The notes beneath the pieces were generated by a model, which did no database searches, was not told the DNA's origin, and saw nothing but the letters and a program-made list of their open reading frames with translations. Shown here piece by piece: positions 7,400-15,623 of a DNA stretch of 64,000 bases. Position 1 is the stretch's first letter. Each line of letters begins with the position of its first letter. The translations under genes were made by a program, and so were the position numbers. The DNA comes from Alteribacter lacisalsi (lineage in GTDB: Bacteria; Bacillota; Bacilli; Bacillales; Salisediminibacteriaceae), in contig NZ_PDOF01000003.1 in the NCBI RefSeq assembly GCF_003226345.1, forward strand, positions 62,001 through 126,000, read 5' to 3'.

Positions 7400-9790
7400 T
7401 TAGTTGCGTAATGGCTTTCCTTTTGTGAGCATGTGCTGCATGCGCTGCTGCGTCTTCGGTTCAGCTACGAGACTGACGAACGCTTCTCTTTCAAGATCAA
7501 GCAGATATTGTTCATCCACTTCTGTTCCTTTTGGCACGCGTCCGCCTGCGAGAACAAAAGCGAGCTTTTGTGCAATTTTCAGGTCGTGGTCGCTGATATA
7601 GCCGCCAAAGTGCATGGTTTTCGCACCTTGAAGCATTGTAGCGTACCCTGTTTCACCTACGACCGGAATCTTCCGGCGTTTCGGCGGCTGGTAGCCTCCG
7701 TCAGCAAGGTGAAGCACTTTCTGCTTCGCGTCGTGTAGCAGGTGATCGCCGTTTACGCTGATGCCGTCCTGTGGGCGGATATAGCCAAGTTCTGCTGCCT
7801 CCTGGGCACTGGTGCCGACTTTCGCCATGGCGATCGATTCGAACACCTGGTTGGCCACTCCCTGCAAGTCAATCTGGGCACCTTCAGGCAGACGTTCAAG
7901 CTGGCGCAGGTAAAGCTCCTTGTTTCCTCCGCCGCCCGGGATCAGGCCGACGCCAACTTCCACAAGACCCATGTACGTTTCCTGTGACGCCTGGATGCTC
8001 GCTGCCGGCATGGAAATTTCCGCCCCTCCGCCGAGTGTCATACCGAACGTTCCGGCTACAACAGGTTTTTGTGAGTAGCGGATTCGGGCCATCGTATTCT
8101 GGAACTGACGAACCACCAGGTCGATTTCCGGATAGTTCATGTCCTGCGCTTCCATCAAAATCATCATCAGGTTGGCGCCGACACAGAAGTTTTTGCCCTG
8201 GTTGTTAATGACAAGGCCTTTGTAGTTCTTTTCCACCTCTTCAATGGACTTGGTGATCATCTGCATTACATCGAGACCGATGGAATTGTTAGGTGAGTGG
8301 AACTCCAGGTTTGCCACACCGTCACCGAGATCGATAAGCGTTGCTCCTGCATTCTTCATGATTACGTTTGATTCGTCTTTTTTTAGCGTCTTCAGGTTGA
8401 TGACTTTCGGGTTGATCACCGGCTCAATCATGTCCCCACGATCGTAATAAGAACCTTCTTCATTATAGAAGGAAGTTGTTCCCGAACTGAGCATCTCTTT
8501 CACCCAGCCTGGTACGGTTTCTCCGTCTGCTTCCATTTTTTCTACTGACTTTTCAACGCCAATCGCATCCCATGTTTCAAAAGGACCGAGTTCCCAGCCG
8601 AAGCCCCACTTCATGGCGTCGTCAACTGCTTTTACGTTATCCGAGATTTCGTGCACTTTTTCCGCAGAGTAAATGAGAACGGGCTTCAGCAGGTTCCATA
8701 CGAGCTCTCCTGCGCGGTCATCGGCGTATACAAGCGCTTTCAATTTTGCTGCTTTTCCTTTAGCCTGCTTGCTCTGCTGCACAGAAGCGGCTTTCAGTTT
8801 TTTACGCGGACCGTATTCCATCGTTTCATAGTCAAGCTCGAGGATTTCGCTCCCTTGAGCGCCCTTCTGCTTTACGTAAAATCCCTGGCCTGACTTGCTT
8901 CCGAGCCACCCCTTATCAGCCATCTCCTTCATAAAAGCAGGCGGGTCGAATACGTCTTTTTCTTCCCCTTCAACCTGATCGTACACGTTTTTTGCTACGT
9001 GAAGAAATGTATCGAGTCCGACCACATCAAGGGTTCGGAATGTGGCACTTTTCGGTCTGCCGAGAGCAGGGCCTGTTACAGAATCCACTTCCCCAACCGA
9101 GTAGCCGCCTTTCACCATCTCACGTACCGTGACGAGAAGGCCGTATGTGCCAATCCGGTTCGCGATAAAGTTCGGGGTATCCTTTGCTTCAACAACGCCT
9201 TTTCCAAGGATATCCTCACCAAATACTTTCATATATTCAAAGATTTCAGGTTTCGTATCTTTAGTTGGAATGACTTCAAGAAGTTTCAGGTATCTCGGAG
9301 GATTAAAGAAGTGTGTGCCGAGAAAATGAGCCCGGAAATCGTCTGAGCGGCCTTCCGCCATCGCTTCGATTGAAATACCGGACGTATTGGAACTGACAAT
9401 CGTACCCGGTTTACGGTACTCTTCCACTTTTTCAAACACGATCTTTTTCACATCAAGGTTTTCTACGACCACCTCGATAATCCAATCCACTTCCGCGAGC
9501 TTTTTCATGTCATCTTCCATGTTGCCCGGTGTAATCAGATCTACATTGCTTTTTTTGGCAAGAGGTGCAGGTTTCTGCTTTTTCAGCTTTTCAACCGCTT
9601 CTGCTGCCAGCCGGTTCCGTACTGCCCGGTCTTCCAGTGTGAGTCCTTTTTTCTCTTCTGTTTCCGTCAGATTTTTTGGCACGATGTCCAGAAGAAGTGA
9701 CGGAATACCGATGTTGGCCAGGTGGGCGGCGATTCCAGATCCCATTACGCCGGAGCCTAACACCGCAACTTTACCGATTTTCCCAATCAT
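7400..9790 (-). CDS. fadN: 3-hydroxyacyl-CoA dehydrogenase / enoyl-CoA hydratase
   Basis: A 796-residue bifunctional beta-oxidation enzyme. The dehydrogenase half comes first, with the NAD-binding motif VAVLGSGVMGSGIAAHL, then SSNTSGIS and the HFFNPPR region; a crotonase (hydratase) domain follows at roughly 490-690, including the oxyanion-hole stretch GMTLGGGAEISM. This dehydrogenase-then-hydratase order is that of Bacillus FadN, opposite to E. coli FadB. ATG 9790 follows GAGGAGG; the TTG at 9805 would overlap that site and is rejected. It is the first gene of fadN-fadA-fadE and has a FadR operator just upstream. Confidence 0.95.
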   Translation of the reverse strand: MIGKIGKVAVLGSGVMGSGIAAHLANIGIPSLLLDIVPKNLTETEEKKGLTLEDRAVRNRLAAEAVEKLKKQKPAPLAKKSNVDLITPGNMEDDMKKLAEVDWIIEVVVENLDVKKIVFEKVEEYRKPGTIVSSNTSGISIEAMAEGRSDDFRAHFLGTHFFNPPRYLKLLEVIPTKDTKPEIFEYMKVFGEDILGKGVVEAKDTPNFIANRIGTYGLLVTVREMVKGGYSVGEVDSVTGPALGRPKSATFRTLDVVGLDTFLHVAKNVYDQVEGEEKDVFDPPAFMKEMADKGWLGSKSGQGFYVKQKGAQGSEILELDYETMEYGPRKKLKAASVQQSKQAKGKAAKLKALVYADDRAGELVWNLLKPVLIYSAEKVHEISDNVKAVDDAMKWGFGWELGPFETWDAIGVEKSVEKMEADGETVPGWVKEMLSSGTTSFYNEEGSYYDRGDMIEPVINPKVINLKTLKKDESNVIMKNAGATLIDLGDGVANLEFHSPNNSIGLDVMQMITKSIEEVEKNYKGLVINNQGKNFCVGANLMMILMEAQDMNYPEIDLVVRQFQNTMARIRYSQKPVVAGTFGMTLGGGAEISMPAASIQASQETYMGLVEVGVGLIPGGGGNKELYLRQLERLPEGAQIDLQGVANQVFESIAMAKVGTSAQEAAELGYIRPQDGISVNGDHLLHDAKQKVLHLADGGYQPPKRRKIPVVGETGYATMLQGAKTMHFGGYISDHDLKIAQKLAFVLAGGRVPKGTEVDEQYLLDLEREAFVSLVAEPKTQQRMQHMLTKGKPLRN

Positions 9791-9812
9791 GAAGGACCTC
9801 CTCAATATTTTT

Positions 9813-9830
9813 TGAATGAATACTCATTCA
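9813..9830 (-). promoter_or_regulatory. FadR operator
   Basis: The palindrome TGAATGAATACTCATTCA agrees at every defined position with the Bacillus FadR consensus TGAATGAMTANTCATTCA. It lies about 23 bp before the fadN start. FadR is the TetR-family repressor of fad genes and is released by long-chain acyl-CoA. Confidence 0.92.
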
Positions 9831-10079
9831 TTTTTTTGTTAAAAAAATATTCGCATTTCATTTCCACTATGTTTGCGATTACATTTCAACTATATAAAAA
9901 AAATGGTTCTTCTGCAACCATAAAGACAGAAAATTTTCTTTATTTCTACTCTATGCCTCATCTTCCCTGAAGATTCCCCCCTCGTTTGTCCTTTTTTCAC
10001 ACCACCTCTGCATATTTAATGTGCCACAGCAGAAACTAAACCGTGAATAATTTCACTAAGAGAACAGGAGGAAACAATT

Positions 10080-10340
10080 ATGCAGCAACAGCAGCAGAGC
10101 CAGCAGGGGCAAAATGTAATGCCACAGCCTCCGGAAGTGGTTACAAGCAAGGACCATCTTTACATCTGTGACATGCTTTCCTGGAATCTGATGGCGATGA
10201 AAAAAGCCCACCAGACTTCCCAGCAGTGCAGCAATCAGGACATTAAAGATGCACTCGATCAGGCAGGACGTATGCATTATATGCACTATCAGAAACTGCT
10301 CACCCATCTGCAGGGCCAGAACAGTCAGATGCAGCAGTAA
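10080..10340 (+). CDS. Small Gln-rich spore coat-like protein (CotF family)
   Basis: An 86-residue protein with a Gln-rich start (MQQQQQSQQGQ) and end, and a helical centre beginning TSKDHLYICDMLSWNLMAMKKAH, which resembles the CotF-type coat domain where an acidic-hydrophobic helix is followed by a second helix with QCSNQDIKDAL. ATG 10080 follows AGGAGG. It lies 18 bp before a second coat-like gene and opposite the fad operon, matching yusN in B. subtilis. It should be a spore coat or spore-associated protein made in the mother cell; no mother-cell promoter was identified by eye. Confidence 0.75.
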   Translation: MQQQQQSQQGQNVMPQPPEVVTSKDHLYICDMLSWNLMAMKKAHQTSQQCSNQDIKDALDQAGRMHYMHYQKLLTHLQGQNSQMQQ

Positions 10341-10358
10341 AAAAAGGAGCGATTAAAC

Positions 10359-10706
10359 GTGAACCAGGGAAATCAGAATAAGATTTCGAATCCGGAAACA
10401 CAAATTCCCAAAACCCCGCAGATGAATGACCGTGACTTTATTAACGATATGCTTGCTACGGAAAAATACATGACCGATTCGTACTGTACTGCCCTTAACG
10501 AAGCGAGTCACGAAGGTCTGTATAAGGATGTGCAGGCGATTTTTAACGAAACGCAGGACTGCCAGCGCAATCTGTTCAATGTAATGTTTGAAAAAGGCTG
10601 GTATAAGTTTGACGCTGTCCATCAGCAGACGCTTGATCAGTCCTACCAGCAGTTTTCGGGCTACAGCACACAGTTTCCGTATAATCAGAACAATCCTGTT
10701 TCTTAA
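10359..10706 (+). CDS. Spore coat protein, CotF family
   Basis: A 115-residue protein. From residue 22 the sequence NDRDFINDMLATEKYMTDSY is the hallmark helix of the CotF coat domain, followed by a second helix (LYKDVQAIFNETQDC) and a Tyr/Gln-rich tail (QSYQQFSGYSTQFPYNQ) typical of coat proteins. The start is GTG 10359 after AAAGGAG. It is the second gene of a two-gene unit with the preceding coat-like gene, and a strong bidirectional hairpin follows. Confidence 0.85.
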   Translation: MNQGNQNKISNPETQIPKTPQMNDRDFINDMLATEKYMTDSYCTALNEASHEGLYKDVQAIFNETQDCQRNLFNVMFEKGWYKFDAVHQQTLDQSYQQFSGYSTQFPYNQNNPVS

Positions 10707-10830
10707 AATTCCTTTTGCAGCAGGGGGAGTTACAATTTTTAGTTGCAATTCAGGAAAATGTGCAGGTAATTCCGAAATTTCAGCGATTATTCCGGAAAAT
10801 CAACTCCCTTTTCCGGAATTCTCCCAAAGA

Positions 10831-10873
10831 AAAAGCATCCCGCGAATCTCCATTCGATGCGGGATGCTTTTTT
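10831..10873. terminator. Bidirectional terminator between coat genes and symporter
   Basis: Stem AAAAGCATCCCGC / GCGGGATGCTTTT with A-tract before and T-tract after, so it can serve both converging transcripts. Confidence 0.88.
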
Positions 10874-10882
10874 CAATTATCC

Positions 10883-12535
10883 TTACTTATTAATCCACAC
10901 ATCTCCGTCTTTGTAGGTCATCTGCTCCGGATAACGGAGATCGATGACTTCCTCCTGAATTTTCTGAGATGGTGCTTTCGTAAGTAGCGATACGACGACA
11001 ATGGCTATGATGGCGGAAGCGGCGCCGAAGACCCCTGCTCCCGTATCATTAATGCCGGCAATCTGGAAGCCTGCCTGAGCCGCAAAAATATACGTCAGTG
11101 TAACGGCAAGTCCCGTCAGCATTCCGGCAATAACCCCTGGGCCGTTTGCCCGTTTCCACCAGACACCGAGAAGCAGTGCCGGGAAGAAGGTACCTGCTGC
11201 AAGACCGAAGGCCCAGGCAACGATCTGGGTAATGACCCCTGGCGGATTCAGGGCAATTACACCGGCCAGAACGGTAGCCGCTACGATGGTGATCCTCCCA
11301 ACGGCCAGACGATTGCGGTCGGATGCATGCGGACGAAGCACCCGGTAGTAAATATCGTGAGCGAATGAGGAGGAAATTGAAATCATCAGTCCCCCTGCAG
11401 TAGAAAGGGCCGCTGCCATGGCGCCTGCTGCCATCAGACCAATCACGAACACACCGAGGTTGGCGATTTCAGGAGTGGCCATTACCACGATATCCGCATT
11501 TATCATTAATTCGCTCCACTGCAGCGTACCGTCCCCGTTGGAATCGGCAATCTGCAACAGACCAGTGTTGATCCATGTTTCGGTCCATGCAGGCAGATCA
11601 TCAATCGGCTGTCCGACCACGTTTGTCATGAGGACAAAACGGGAGAAAGCCGCATAAGCCGGCGCAGAAAGGTACAGAAGGCCGATAAATAACAGCGCCC
11701 AGGCGCCGGACCATCTGGCTGCTTTCATGGTAGAAACCGTGTAGAACCGGACAATCACGTGAGGCAGCCCGGCGGTACCTGCCATAAGAGTAAACATAAG
11801 GGCCATAAATTGCCATCTCGAACCTTCGTCAAATGGCGCGAAGTACTGTGACAGCCCGAGGTCAGCATCGATTTCCCCTAGGCGGGTTACAATTTCCCCG
11901 TAACTGATCCACGGCACCGGGTTGCTTGTCAGCTGCAGACTCATAAAGATAACCGGAACCAGGTAGGCGATAATCAAGACGAGATACTGCGCCACCTGGG
12001 TCCATGTGATCCCCTTCATACCTCCGAATGCCGCATAAAAGGCGATCAGGACGACGCCGATCAGCGTTCCGACCGCCGCATCCACTTCCAGCAGGCGTCC
12101 GATAACGACGCCGGAGCCGGAAAGCTGGCCGATCGAATATGTAAAACTGATAATAATCGTACAGACAGCGGCTATAACACGCGCTGTGTGACTTCCGTAA
12201 CGGTCTCCAATAAATTCCGGAACAGTATACCGGCCGTACTTTCGAAGCTGCGGGGCAAGCAAAAATGTTAAGAGCAGGTATCCGCCCGTCCACCCCATGA
12301 TATAGGCCAGACCGTCGTACCCGAGCAGCATGACCGTACCGGCCATCCCGATAAAGGACGCAGCACTCATCCAGTCTGCCCCGATGGCCATCCCGTTAAA
12401 TACCGGTGGGACGCCGCGGCTTGCTACGTAAAAATCGGAAGTCTGCTTCGCTTTGTTGTAGATCGCAATTCCAATGTAAAGTCCAAACGTCAGCAAGATA
12501 AATGTCAATGACACAAAAAACTGTTCATTCCCCAA
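10883..12535 (-). CDS. Sodium:solute symporter, ActP/VC2705 type
   Basis: A 550-residue SSS-family transporter with about 13 membrane helices. FYVASRGVPPVFNGMAIGADWMSAASFIG is the characteristic first-helix/loop region of acetate-type (ActP-like) members and GRYTVPEFIGDRYG the following signature. It is encoded beside a DUF4212 small subunit, the pairing known for the VC2705 subgroup. The start is TTG 12535, eight bases after GGAGG; no better start is in frame. Likely substrates are acetate or other short monocarboxylates taken up with Na+; the exact substrate is inference. A soluble insertion near residue 330 (DSNGDGTLQWSEL) looks like a calcium-binding EF-hand-like loop. Confidence 0.88.
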   Translation of the reverse strand: MGNEQFFVSLTFILLTFGLYIGIAIYNKAKQTSDFYVASRGVPPVFNGMAIGADWMSAASFIGMAGTVMLLGYDGLAYIMGWTGGYLLLTFLLAPQLRKYGRYTVPEFIGDRYGSHTARVIAAVCTIIISFTYSIGQLSGSGVVIGRLLEVDAAVGTLIGVVLIAFYAAFGGMKGITWTQVAQYLVLIIAYLVPVIFMSLQLTSNPVPWISYGEIVTRLGEIDADLGLSQYFAPFDEGSRWQFMALMFTLMAGTAGLPHVIVRFYTVSTMKAARWSGAWALLFIGLLYLSAPAYAAFSRFVLMTNVVGQPIDDLPAWTETWINTGLLQIADSNGDGTLQWSELMINADIVVMATPEIANLGVFVIGLMAAGAMAAALSTAGGLMISISSSFAHDIYYRVLRPHASDRNRLAVGRITIVAATVLAGVIALNPPGVITQIVAWAFGLAAGTFFPALLLGVWWKRANGPGVIAGMLTGLAVTLTYIFAAQAGFQIAGINDTGAGVFGAASAIIAIVVVSLLTKAPSQKIQEEVIDLRYPEQMTYKDGDVWINK

Positions 12536-12628
12536 CCGTTCATCCTCCTTTATACCAGTTCAGGCAAAGGTGTTTGGTGTCTGGGTCATGGTGAATGTCT
12601 ATTCTATGCTGGTATTGTAAAGTACGCC

Positions 12629-12934
12629 CTAGTGGTCTGCTGTTTTTCCATAGCTGATTTTTTCATTTTCTCCTTCGTCGATTCCGTATTTCTGATCAAT
12701 CCTGTCACTTACTTTGGCACTGATGAACAACAGGACGATAAATGTCAGAATGGATCCCTGAGCCCCCATCCAGTAGTGGAATGGAAAACCGAGCAGCGGC
12801 ATTTCAAACTGAAGCCAGTCGGCAAACAGTACCACTCCGAAAGAAACAACAAACCAGATCGACAGAAAAATAATAATGTATTTGTTTTTTTCCCTGTAGT
12901 ACGCATCAGCGGTCTTTTTATCGATTTTTTCCAA
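12629..12934 (-). CDS. Symporter small subunit (DUF4212)
   Basis: A 101-residue membrane protein with two helices (around 22-44 and 57-78). The segment KNKYIIIFLSIWFVVSFG and the central FPFHYWMGAQGSI are typical of DUF4212, the small partner of ActP-like sodium symporters. TTG 12934 follows AAGGAG. It lies about 95 bp upstream of the symporter gene on the same strand. Confidence 0.88.
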   Translation of the reverse strand: MEKIDKKTADAYYREKNKYIIIFLSIWFVVSFGVVLFADWLQFEMPLLGFPFHYWMGAQGSILTFIVLLFISAKVSDRIDQKYGIDEGENEKISYGKTADH

Positions 12935-12978
12935 AAGCTCTCACTCCTTCTTAATGGCCGGCAATTACTCGGCCGTTT

Positions 12979-13161
12979 TTACTGGAGGCTGAAAATAAAC
13001 CGCACCGTTTCCCCAAACGGAGCAGGCACCATTGCAATTTCGATGACAACATAGGCAAACATTGCTGCGACCGGAACAGTAAGCCAGAGCCCCTGCTTTT
13101 TCCGAATCATCATAAAAATACTTACGGCTGTAATAATGAAAAAAAGGATTAACATAAACAA
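12979..13161 (-). CDS. Small membrane protein upstream of the symporter pair
   Basis: About 60 residues with two predicted membrane helices (MLILFFIITAVSIFMMI and LTVPVAAMFAYVVIEIAMV) separated by a basic RKKQG loop. I do not recognise a named family. TTG 13161 is chosen because GAGGAG lies eight bases upstream; an in-frame GTG at 13170 sits inside that site. It is the first gene of a three-gene unit with the DUF4212 subunit and the symporter and follows a cre-like sequence, so it may be an accessory part of the transporter. Confidence 0.6.
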   Translation of the reverse strand: MFMLILFFIITAVSIFMMIRKKQGLWLTVPVAAMFAYVVIEIAMVPAPFGETVRFIFSLQ

Positions 13162-13178
13162 ATCTGTCACTCCTCACT

Positions 13179-13192
13179 TGTAAGCGCTTTAC
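13179..13192 (-). promoter_or_regulatory. Possible CcpA cre site
   Basis: TGTAAGCGCTTTAC matches the cre consensus TGWAANCGNTNWCA at 9 of 11 defined positions with an intact GCGC core. It lies directly upstream of the ribosome site of the symporter operon, where CcpA binding would block transcription. Glucose repression of acetate uptake would be sensible. Confidence 0.5.
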
Positions 13193-13401
13193 TTTTCAAT
13201 TGAACTTGAGATTCTTTCTGTTGCTCCTGGCCCCCTTTTAATAAATATAAAATATTTAGATAATTCTGTTATATAACATTATGGTGTGTTAAAGAATGAA
13301 AATCAACAAATAACCTTGTTTATTTTCCATATACAACGTTATTCCTACAGAAGCTTGACAGTGTATGAGTAAAAAGTGTCGAAACTGTATAAATTAATGG
13401 C

Positions 13402-13944
13402 ATGTCTATTACAACAGCGCTCTTTTTAACAGGTCTTGTATTCTGGGCGTCGGAATGGTTTATTTTCAGAGAAAGTCCCTATTTAAAAAGTGAGGTGTTC
13501 AAAAATAATCTGCGGGCAAGGGTGCTCATTACCGTCACTTTTGCTCTGTCTGCTGCGTCGGCCTATTATCTCGGTACAAAAACCGGAGAGCCGATGAGTG
13601 CAGCTGATTCCTGCGGACTTCTCTTCCTTCTGACAGGCGTTTTTCTCCGTTACTGGACACTCTGGCTGATTCGGGGATATAAAGGTGGTACTCGTCCTTT
13701 ATACAGTCACGGACCATTTCTTCTGCACCGCCATCCGTATCAGGCGGGGCTGTTTCTGATCGCTTCGGGGATTTCGCTTCTTTTAAGCGGCCACTGGCTT
13801 TCCCTTGCCGTTACCTTCACGCTTCTCGGCAGCGCGCTTCACTATGTGATGGGACTTGAGGAACAGCATCTTCGGAGTCACTATGGGGAAATATACGAAT
13901 ACTGGTGCCGGCATCGTTTCAGGATCTTTCCCTTTATTTATTAA
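13402..13944 (+). CDS. Isoprenylcysteine carboxyl methyltransferase-family membrane protein
   Basis: A 180-residue membrane protein with about five helices. The C-terminal half has the ICMT/phospholipid methyltransferase pattern: LLHRHPYQAGLFL (the His-Pro-xx SAM-binding region) and, near the end, GLEEQHLRSHYGEIYEYWCRHRFRIFPF (the EE...YxxYxxxxxR..P signature). Bacterial members methylate lipid or small-molecule acceptors; the target here is unknown. No clear ribosome site precedes ATG 13402. A strong hairpin ends the gene. Confidence 0.75.
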   Translation: MSITTALFLTGLVFWASEWFIFRESPYLKSEVFKNNLRARVLITVTFALSAASAYYLGTKTGEPMSAADSCGLLFLLTGVFLRYWTLWLIRGYKGGTRPLYSHGPFLLHRHPYQAGLFLIASGISLLLSGHWLSLAVTFTLLGSALHYVMGLEEQHLRSHYGEIYEYWCRHRFRIFPFIY

Positions 13945-13979
13945 ACCAGCCTTCTGCAGGAGATGCAGAAGGCTGGTTT
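13943..13979 (+). terminator. Terminator after the ICMT-like gene
   Basis: Stem AAACCAGCCTTCTGCA / TGCAGAAGGCTGGTTT followed by ATTTT. Confidence 0.85.
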
Positions 13980-14021
13980 ATTTTACCTGGTCCCAGGCAG
14001 TTTATTATAGTCATAAAAGTC

Positions 14022-14050
14022 TTGCAATTTTAAATATTAACTGTTAGGAT
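14022..14050 (+). promoter_or_regulatory. Promoter of the XRE/cupin gene
   Basis: TTGCAA (14022-14027) and TAGGAT (14045-14050) with a 17-bp spacer. The FadR-like box begins inside the -10 region. Confidence 0.5.
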
Positions 14051-14063
14051 GAACACTCATTCA
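14046..14063 (+). promoter_or_regulatory. FadR-like operator
   Basis: AGGATGAACACTCATTCA matches the FadR consensus TGAATGAMTANTCATTCA at 14 of 17 defined positions, with a perfect right half. It overlaps the -10 region and start point of the predicted promoter for the XRE/cupin gene, a normal place for a repressor site. Confidence 0.5.
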
Positions 14064-14122
14064 TTTTACGTATAAACAGGTACTGCCATTTTCAGGCTGA
14101 CAGTGTATAAGGATGTGTAGCA

Positions 14123-14671
14123 ATGACGGAATCAGAATTGGCAAAACAGATACGGCATACGCGAAAAAAACAAGGATATACCCTAAAGGAACTCAGTGAA
14201 CGTACGGAGCTTTCCATAAGCTTTCTATCCCAGGTGGAACGGGGCTCTTCCTCGCCTGCGATCAGCTCACTGAAAAAAATTGCAGATGCACTTGAGGTTC
14301 CGATCACAAGCTTTTTTGCACCGGAACCAAATACAAATTATACATCGTTTCAGGATAAAAGACGGTCATTCAGGATTGAAGGCAGTCCTGCTAAATACTC
14401 GAGACTGAGCGGAAATTTTTCTTCCCGTTCTCTCGAATCATTGCTCGTCACCCTCGATCCCGGTGCAACCGATCGCATGTTTCAGCATAATGGTGAAGAA
14501 ATTCATTACGTGGTGGAAGGGGCCCTCGCCTTTACCATTGACGGAGAGGATTACGAACTGGCGGCAGGGGACTCGATTCATTTTCCATCCGAAAGACCTC
14601 ATACCTGGCGCAACCCGCTCCATGACCGCCCTTCTGTCATCCTGACAGTCGTCACCCCGAAGATTTTCTGA
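14123..14671 (+). CDS. XRE-family regulator with C-terminal cupin domain
   Basis: A 182-residue regulator. Residues 8-62 form an XRE helix-turn-helix (TLKELSERTELSISFLSQVERG). Residues 110-180 form a small cupin barrel with HNGEEIHYVVEGALAFTIDGEDYELAAGD and the second motif ending FPSERPHTWRN, including the usual Gly and His residues. This layout is common for regulators of amino acid, polyamine or fatty-acid metabolism that sense a ligand in the cupin. It follows a possible FadR-like box, which hints at a link with lipid breakdown; otherwise the regulon is unknown. Confidence 0.88.
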   Translation: MTESELAKQIRHTRKKQGYTLKELSERTELSISFLSQVERGSSSPAISSLKKIADALEVPITSFFAPEPNTNYTSFQDKRRSFRIEGSPAKYSRLSGNFSSRSLESLLVTLDPGATDRMFQHNGEEIHYVVEGALAFTIDGEDYELAAGDSIHFPSERPHTWRNPLHDRPSVILTVVTPKIF

Positions 14672-14673
14672 AG

Positions 14674-14815
14674 CGGGGACGGTTCTCACTTTGCATTATT
14701 CCTCAGTACCCGAAACCGCAAGTCAGAAACATGGGGACGGTTCTTGTGTATCATTCGATTCCCGGAAGAAACACCGGGACAGTTCTTCCGTTTCATTCAA
14801 TGCCCGAAACAAAGC
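14674..14815 (+). repeat. Cluster of three GGGGACGGTTCT repeats
   Basis: Units begin at 14674 (GGGGACGGTTCT), 14733 (GGGGACGGTTCT) and 14776 (GGGACAGTTCT), each followed 5-10 bases later by CATT and then a CCCG(G)AA block. The spacing is roughly 40-58 bp. The motif is recurrent in Firmicute genomes; association with REP-like elements is my recollection, not demonstrated here. Confidence 0.7.
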
Positions 14816-14849
14816 AGGTGGCGCAATTCCAGCGGCTCCTGCTTTGTTT

Positions 14850-15470
14850 TTATGCTGTCTTGCCCTTCTTCCTTGCAGCCAGGGCGTCAATAAATGCTTC
14901 AGGTTTTTCAGGACTGATCAGGACCGTATCAAACTTTCTCTCGATCAGCACCCCTTCATCGATGGATGTGGTGTATACAACGAGGGAATTGATCCTTTTG
15001 CTCCACGTAGGGCCCACCTCTTTTACCACCCAGTATTTTCTTCCGTATAGCGGCGCCTTCATGCCTTCCAGCTTTGAAGGGTCATCTAGCTCCTTCACGG
15101 TCCGGATGGTGGAATAAGGCAGCTTTCCGATGATCTTCTTCCTAAACCTGATCACTACATCCTCCTCCGTCAGCTCATAGGTCATCATCCCGTCCTTTCG
15201 CTGGTTCCAGCCAAGCACGGCACTCCAGTTGAAGCTCGTCAGAAGAACAAGGTAGATAATAAAGATTAAAGCTGTAGGTGAATCGAGCAGGGACAGATCA
15301 GGATGGATGAGAAATGTCAGGAATAACCCCATCACGATGACGAGTAGGGTTCTCTCAAAGACAGCCATCCGGAAAGCGCTCTTCTTTGCTTCACCCGTCA
15401 GTCTTGTTTTCCGGGCTGTAAACACGTTACTTGAAATTAGAACCTCCCCCCTTCCATATCTATACTCCAT
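14850..15470 (-). CDS. Membrane protein with PH-like domain
   Basis: A protein of up to 206 residues with a basic N-terminus, two membrane helices (about 38-56 and 66-86) and a C-terminal domain (about 95-200) that looks like the bacterial PH (bPH) fold, with YELTEEDVVIRFRKKIIGKLPYSTI and KYWVVKEVG. The start is uncertain: the ATG at 15470 has TATAAT only five bases upstream and no ribosome site, while a strong AGGGGGGAGG lies inside the frame after it. Function unknown. Confidence 0.65.
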   Translation of the reverse strand: MEYRYGRGEVLISSNVFTARKTRLTGEAKKSAFRMAVFERTLLVIVMGLFLTFLIHPDLSLLDSPTALIFIIYLVLLTSFNWSAVLGWNQRKDGMMTYELTEEDVVIRFRKKIIGKLPYSTIRTVKELDDPSKLEGMKAPLYGRKYWVVKEVGPTWSKRINSLVVYTTSIDEGVLIERKFDTVLISPEKPEAFIDALAARKKGKTA

Positions 15471-15576
15471 TAGTATTATACACCATTTACCATTTCAGGG
15501 CATCAAATAACCGGCCCCTTTACACCGAAATGGAACCAGAGGAGAGTGAAACAGTAGAACCCTCCATTTGGTTCAC

Positions 15577-15611
15577 TAAAAAAATGCAGCCGCCGAAGCG
15601 ACTGCATTTTT
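15577..15611 (-). terminator. Terminator after the nucleotidase gene
   Basis: Minus-strand stem AAATGCAGTCGC / GCGGCTGCATTT with loop TTCG and flanking T-run. Confidence 0.88.
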
Positions 15612-15623
15612 TATTATTTAAAC

